From positions 20,606,849 through 20,670,848 of the forward strand of contig ML682013.1 in NCBI GenBank assembly GCA_007922195.1: a stretch of DNA of 64,000 nt, in the 5' to 3' direction. Shown piece by piece: positions 62,647-64,000 of the stretch. Position numbers and translations under genes: made by a program. The number at the start of each line of letters is the position of its first letter. Within the stretch, counting starts at the first letter, position 1. The DNA comes from Podocnemis expansa. Its lineage: Eukaryota; Chordata; Testudines; Podocnemididae. The notes under the pieces were generated by a model. It was not told the DNA's origin, searched no databases, and saw only the letters and a program-made list of their open reading frames with translations.

Positions 62647-63142
62647 AAGGCAAGGGTTACTGTAAAGGATTTCAGTGAGGAAAGATTTAGCATGTGCGGC
62701 TATGTATTGTAGACCAGTTTCTGTCAGGTCTTGTGCCAGGGTGAGGTGAGCCATCAGCATTCTTCAAAAAAGAAAAGAATCACCACTGTTTAGGAGGACA
62801 TCTGATGGCATATTTCAGAGCTTTAGACGAGTTCATATATGCTAGAATTTGAGTTATTTAGCTCAGACCTAACCTATATAGTTTTGAATCTTCTGTAATT
62901 TACATTAGCCCGCGAGATCAATAGTAGCATATCTCAGCAATCAGTAGGGCTCTTTCATATCTGTGCTCCAGTATGTGGCCCCTAAGCATACATCTTGACT
63001 AGGTTAAAATACTTTCGGTGACGTAAAGGCCCACTTTAGGTATTGCTTCCTCCCTCCGCCCCACCCCCAGCCCTGCAACTGGTATGCAGAGGTGGCATTT
63101 TTCTTCCTGCTGCTTCATTGCTAGCTTCTGTGTACATTAACC

Positions 63143-63326
63143 CAGCGTTTTTCAACTTCTGGTCCCTGGTCCCCAGGGGGTCTGCAGAATACGTCTAAAG
63201 TGTCTGCGAAAAGTTGTCACCGTAGAACAGTAGTCTGTGGACTCCTGGGGGTCTGCTTATTATATCTAAGACTTCCAAAGGGAACAATTTTAGGGGTCTG
63301 CAAATGAAAAAAGTTGAAAATCTCTG
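63143..63326. mobile_element. hAT-like MITE
   Basis: It starts CAGCGTTTTTCAACTT and ends AAGTTGAAAATCTCTG, inverted copies. Flanks CATTAACC and CATTAGTC agree at 6 of 8. The interior repeats 'gggggtctgc' and 'gtctgcgaaaagttg' blocks. Confidence 0.72.
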
Positions 63327-63619
63327 CATTAGTCTGCTACCCTGTCTAGCTGCTGAGATGCCTTCTGTAACGGAAGCACATCAGTGTTGTTCCACAGCTT
63401 CTGTATTTGTCATGTCTGGCCTTCGTGTTTGGGTTTTTGTGTTTAAATGAAATGCTGAGTTGGTAAAAAGGTATTCTCTATGCTTAGAGAGTGGACACCA
63501 TTGCAAATTCAGCATTTACCTTGCAATATGGTAAAAAGGCAAGCTAACTTTCAAAACATAGGAAGTTATTGTGGACTGGCAAATACTGAGATTTGTTAAC
63601 ATCATTCACTATAACCTCC

Positions 63620-63826
63620 GGAAAAAAGCAATGAGAGCCCTGTGGCACCTTATAGACTGACAGATTTCTTCAGGCGTAAGCTTTCATGGGCACCAGCCCC
63701 ATCTGATGAAGTGAGTTGGAGCCCATGAAAGCTTATGCCTGAAGAAATCTATTAATCTATAAGGTGCCACAGGACTCTTGTTGTTTGTGCTGTACACAGA
63801 CTATCATGACTACTCCTCTGAAAAAT
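63620..63826. mobile_element. Fold-back (palindromic) repeat with target-site duplication
   Basis: The left arm (about 63633-63697) and right arm (about 63713-63780) are inverted copies sharing CCTGTGGCACCTTATAGA and AAGCTTTCATGGGC, with a short loop around 'atctgatgaagtga'. The decamer TATAACCTCC flanks the unit on both sides (63610-63619 and 63827-63836). Confidence 0.75.
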
Positions 63827-63836
63827 TATAACCTCC

Positions 63837-64000
63837 AGAGGGGTAGCCATGTTAGTCTATTTCAGAAAAACAAACAAGGAGTTCTATGGCAGTTTTAAAG
63901 ATTAACAAATTTATTTGTCGCATGAGCTTTCATGAGCACAATCCCACTTTGTTAGATGTGTGATTGTGCCCATAAAAGCTCACATGACAAATAAATTTTA
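63837..64000. mobile_element. Second fold-back repeat, cut by the window edge
   Basis: It begins 'agaggggtagccatgttagt' immediately after the decamer of the preceding unit, then 'acaaggagttctatggcag' and 'gagctttcatgagcac', and turns back with 'gtgcccataaaagctca' before the window ends. It is the same family as 63620-63826. Confidence 0.72.

Larger units (their letters stand above)
56491..64000 (+). other. 3' flank of TMEM168, no gene recognised
   Basis: The stretch has only short ORFs without recognisable domains. It contains a 5S-derived SINE, a MIR, several hAT-type MITEs, a (GA)n run at 61140-61152 and two fold-back repeats at the right edge. Between about 56.5 and 58.8 kb I see nothing identifiable. 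Confidence 0.6.

Overview
The window is vertebrate nuclear DNA with split genes, GT-AG introns, one CpG-island promoter and a dense load of interspersed repeats. The repeat set (DIRS-like tyrosine-recombinase retrotransposon, CR1, MIR, a 5S-derived SINE, many hAT-type MITEs, and a fold-back 'GTGGCACC...AAGCTTTC' repeat) fits a turtle or other non-avian reptile. The species cannot be fixed by eye. Two protein-coding genes lie in tandem on the + strand, in the order known from other amniotes: the 3' end of BMT2 (SAMTOR, C7orf60) and all coding exons of TMEM168. Layout: 1-13948 is a BMT2 intron holding a retrotransposon tail at the left edge, a DIRS end fragment (4.9-5.2 kb) and a decayed, nearly full-length DIRS element (6.2-12.7 kb). 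BMT2 coding exons are at 13949-14063 and 19464-20093; a 3' UTR rich in transposons probably runs to a poly(A) signal at 25501. A CpG island at about 26.4-26.9 kb holds TMEM168 exon 1. The coding exons follow at 33142-34409 (CDS from 33273), 46271-46413, 47800-48074 and 54259-54806, and splice in frame to a 700-residue protein. The last 8-9 kb (from about 56 kb) is 3' flank with repeats and no recognisable gene. BMT2 acts as an S-adenosylmethionine sensor upstream of mTORC1, while TMEM168 is a poorly characterised multi-pass membrane protein; the sequence does not show that they work together. The observations most worth following are: (1) the C-terminal domain of TMEM168, coded by the last two exons, resembles a degenerate caspase/metacaspase-like fold (a YYSGH motif, an LDCENS motif where the catalytic Cys motif would be, then a GDFT motif); (2) the TMEM168 leader carries a TISU-type start driving a short uORF, then a second uORF with a signal-peptide-like product, ahead of a main AUG in weak context; (3) the DIRS element keeps its ITR and internal complementary region architecture although every ORF is broken; (4) several transposon insertions show readable target-site duplications, three of them perfect.
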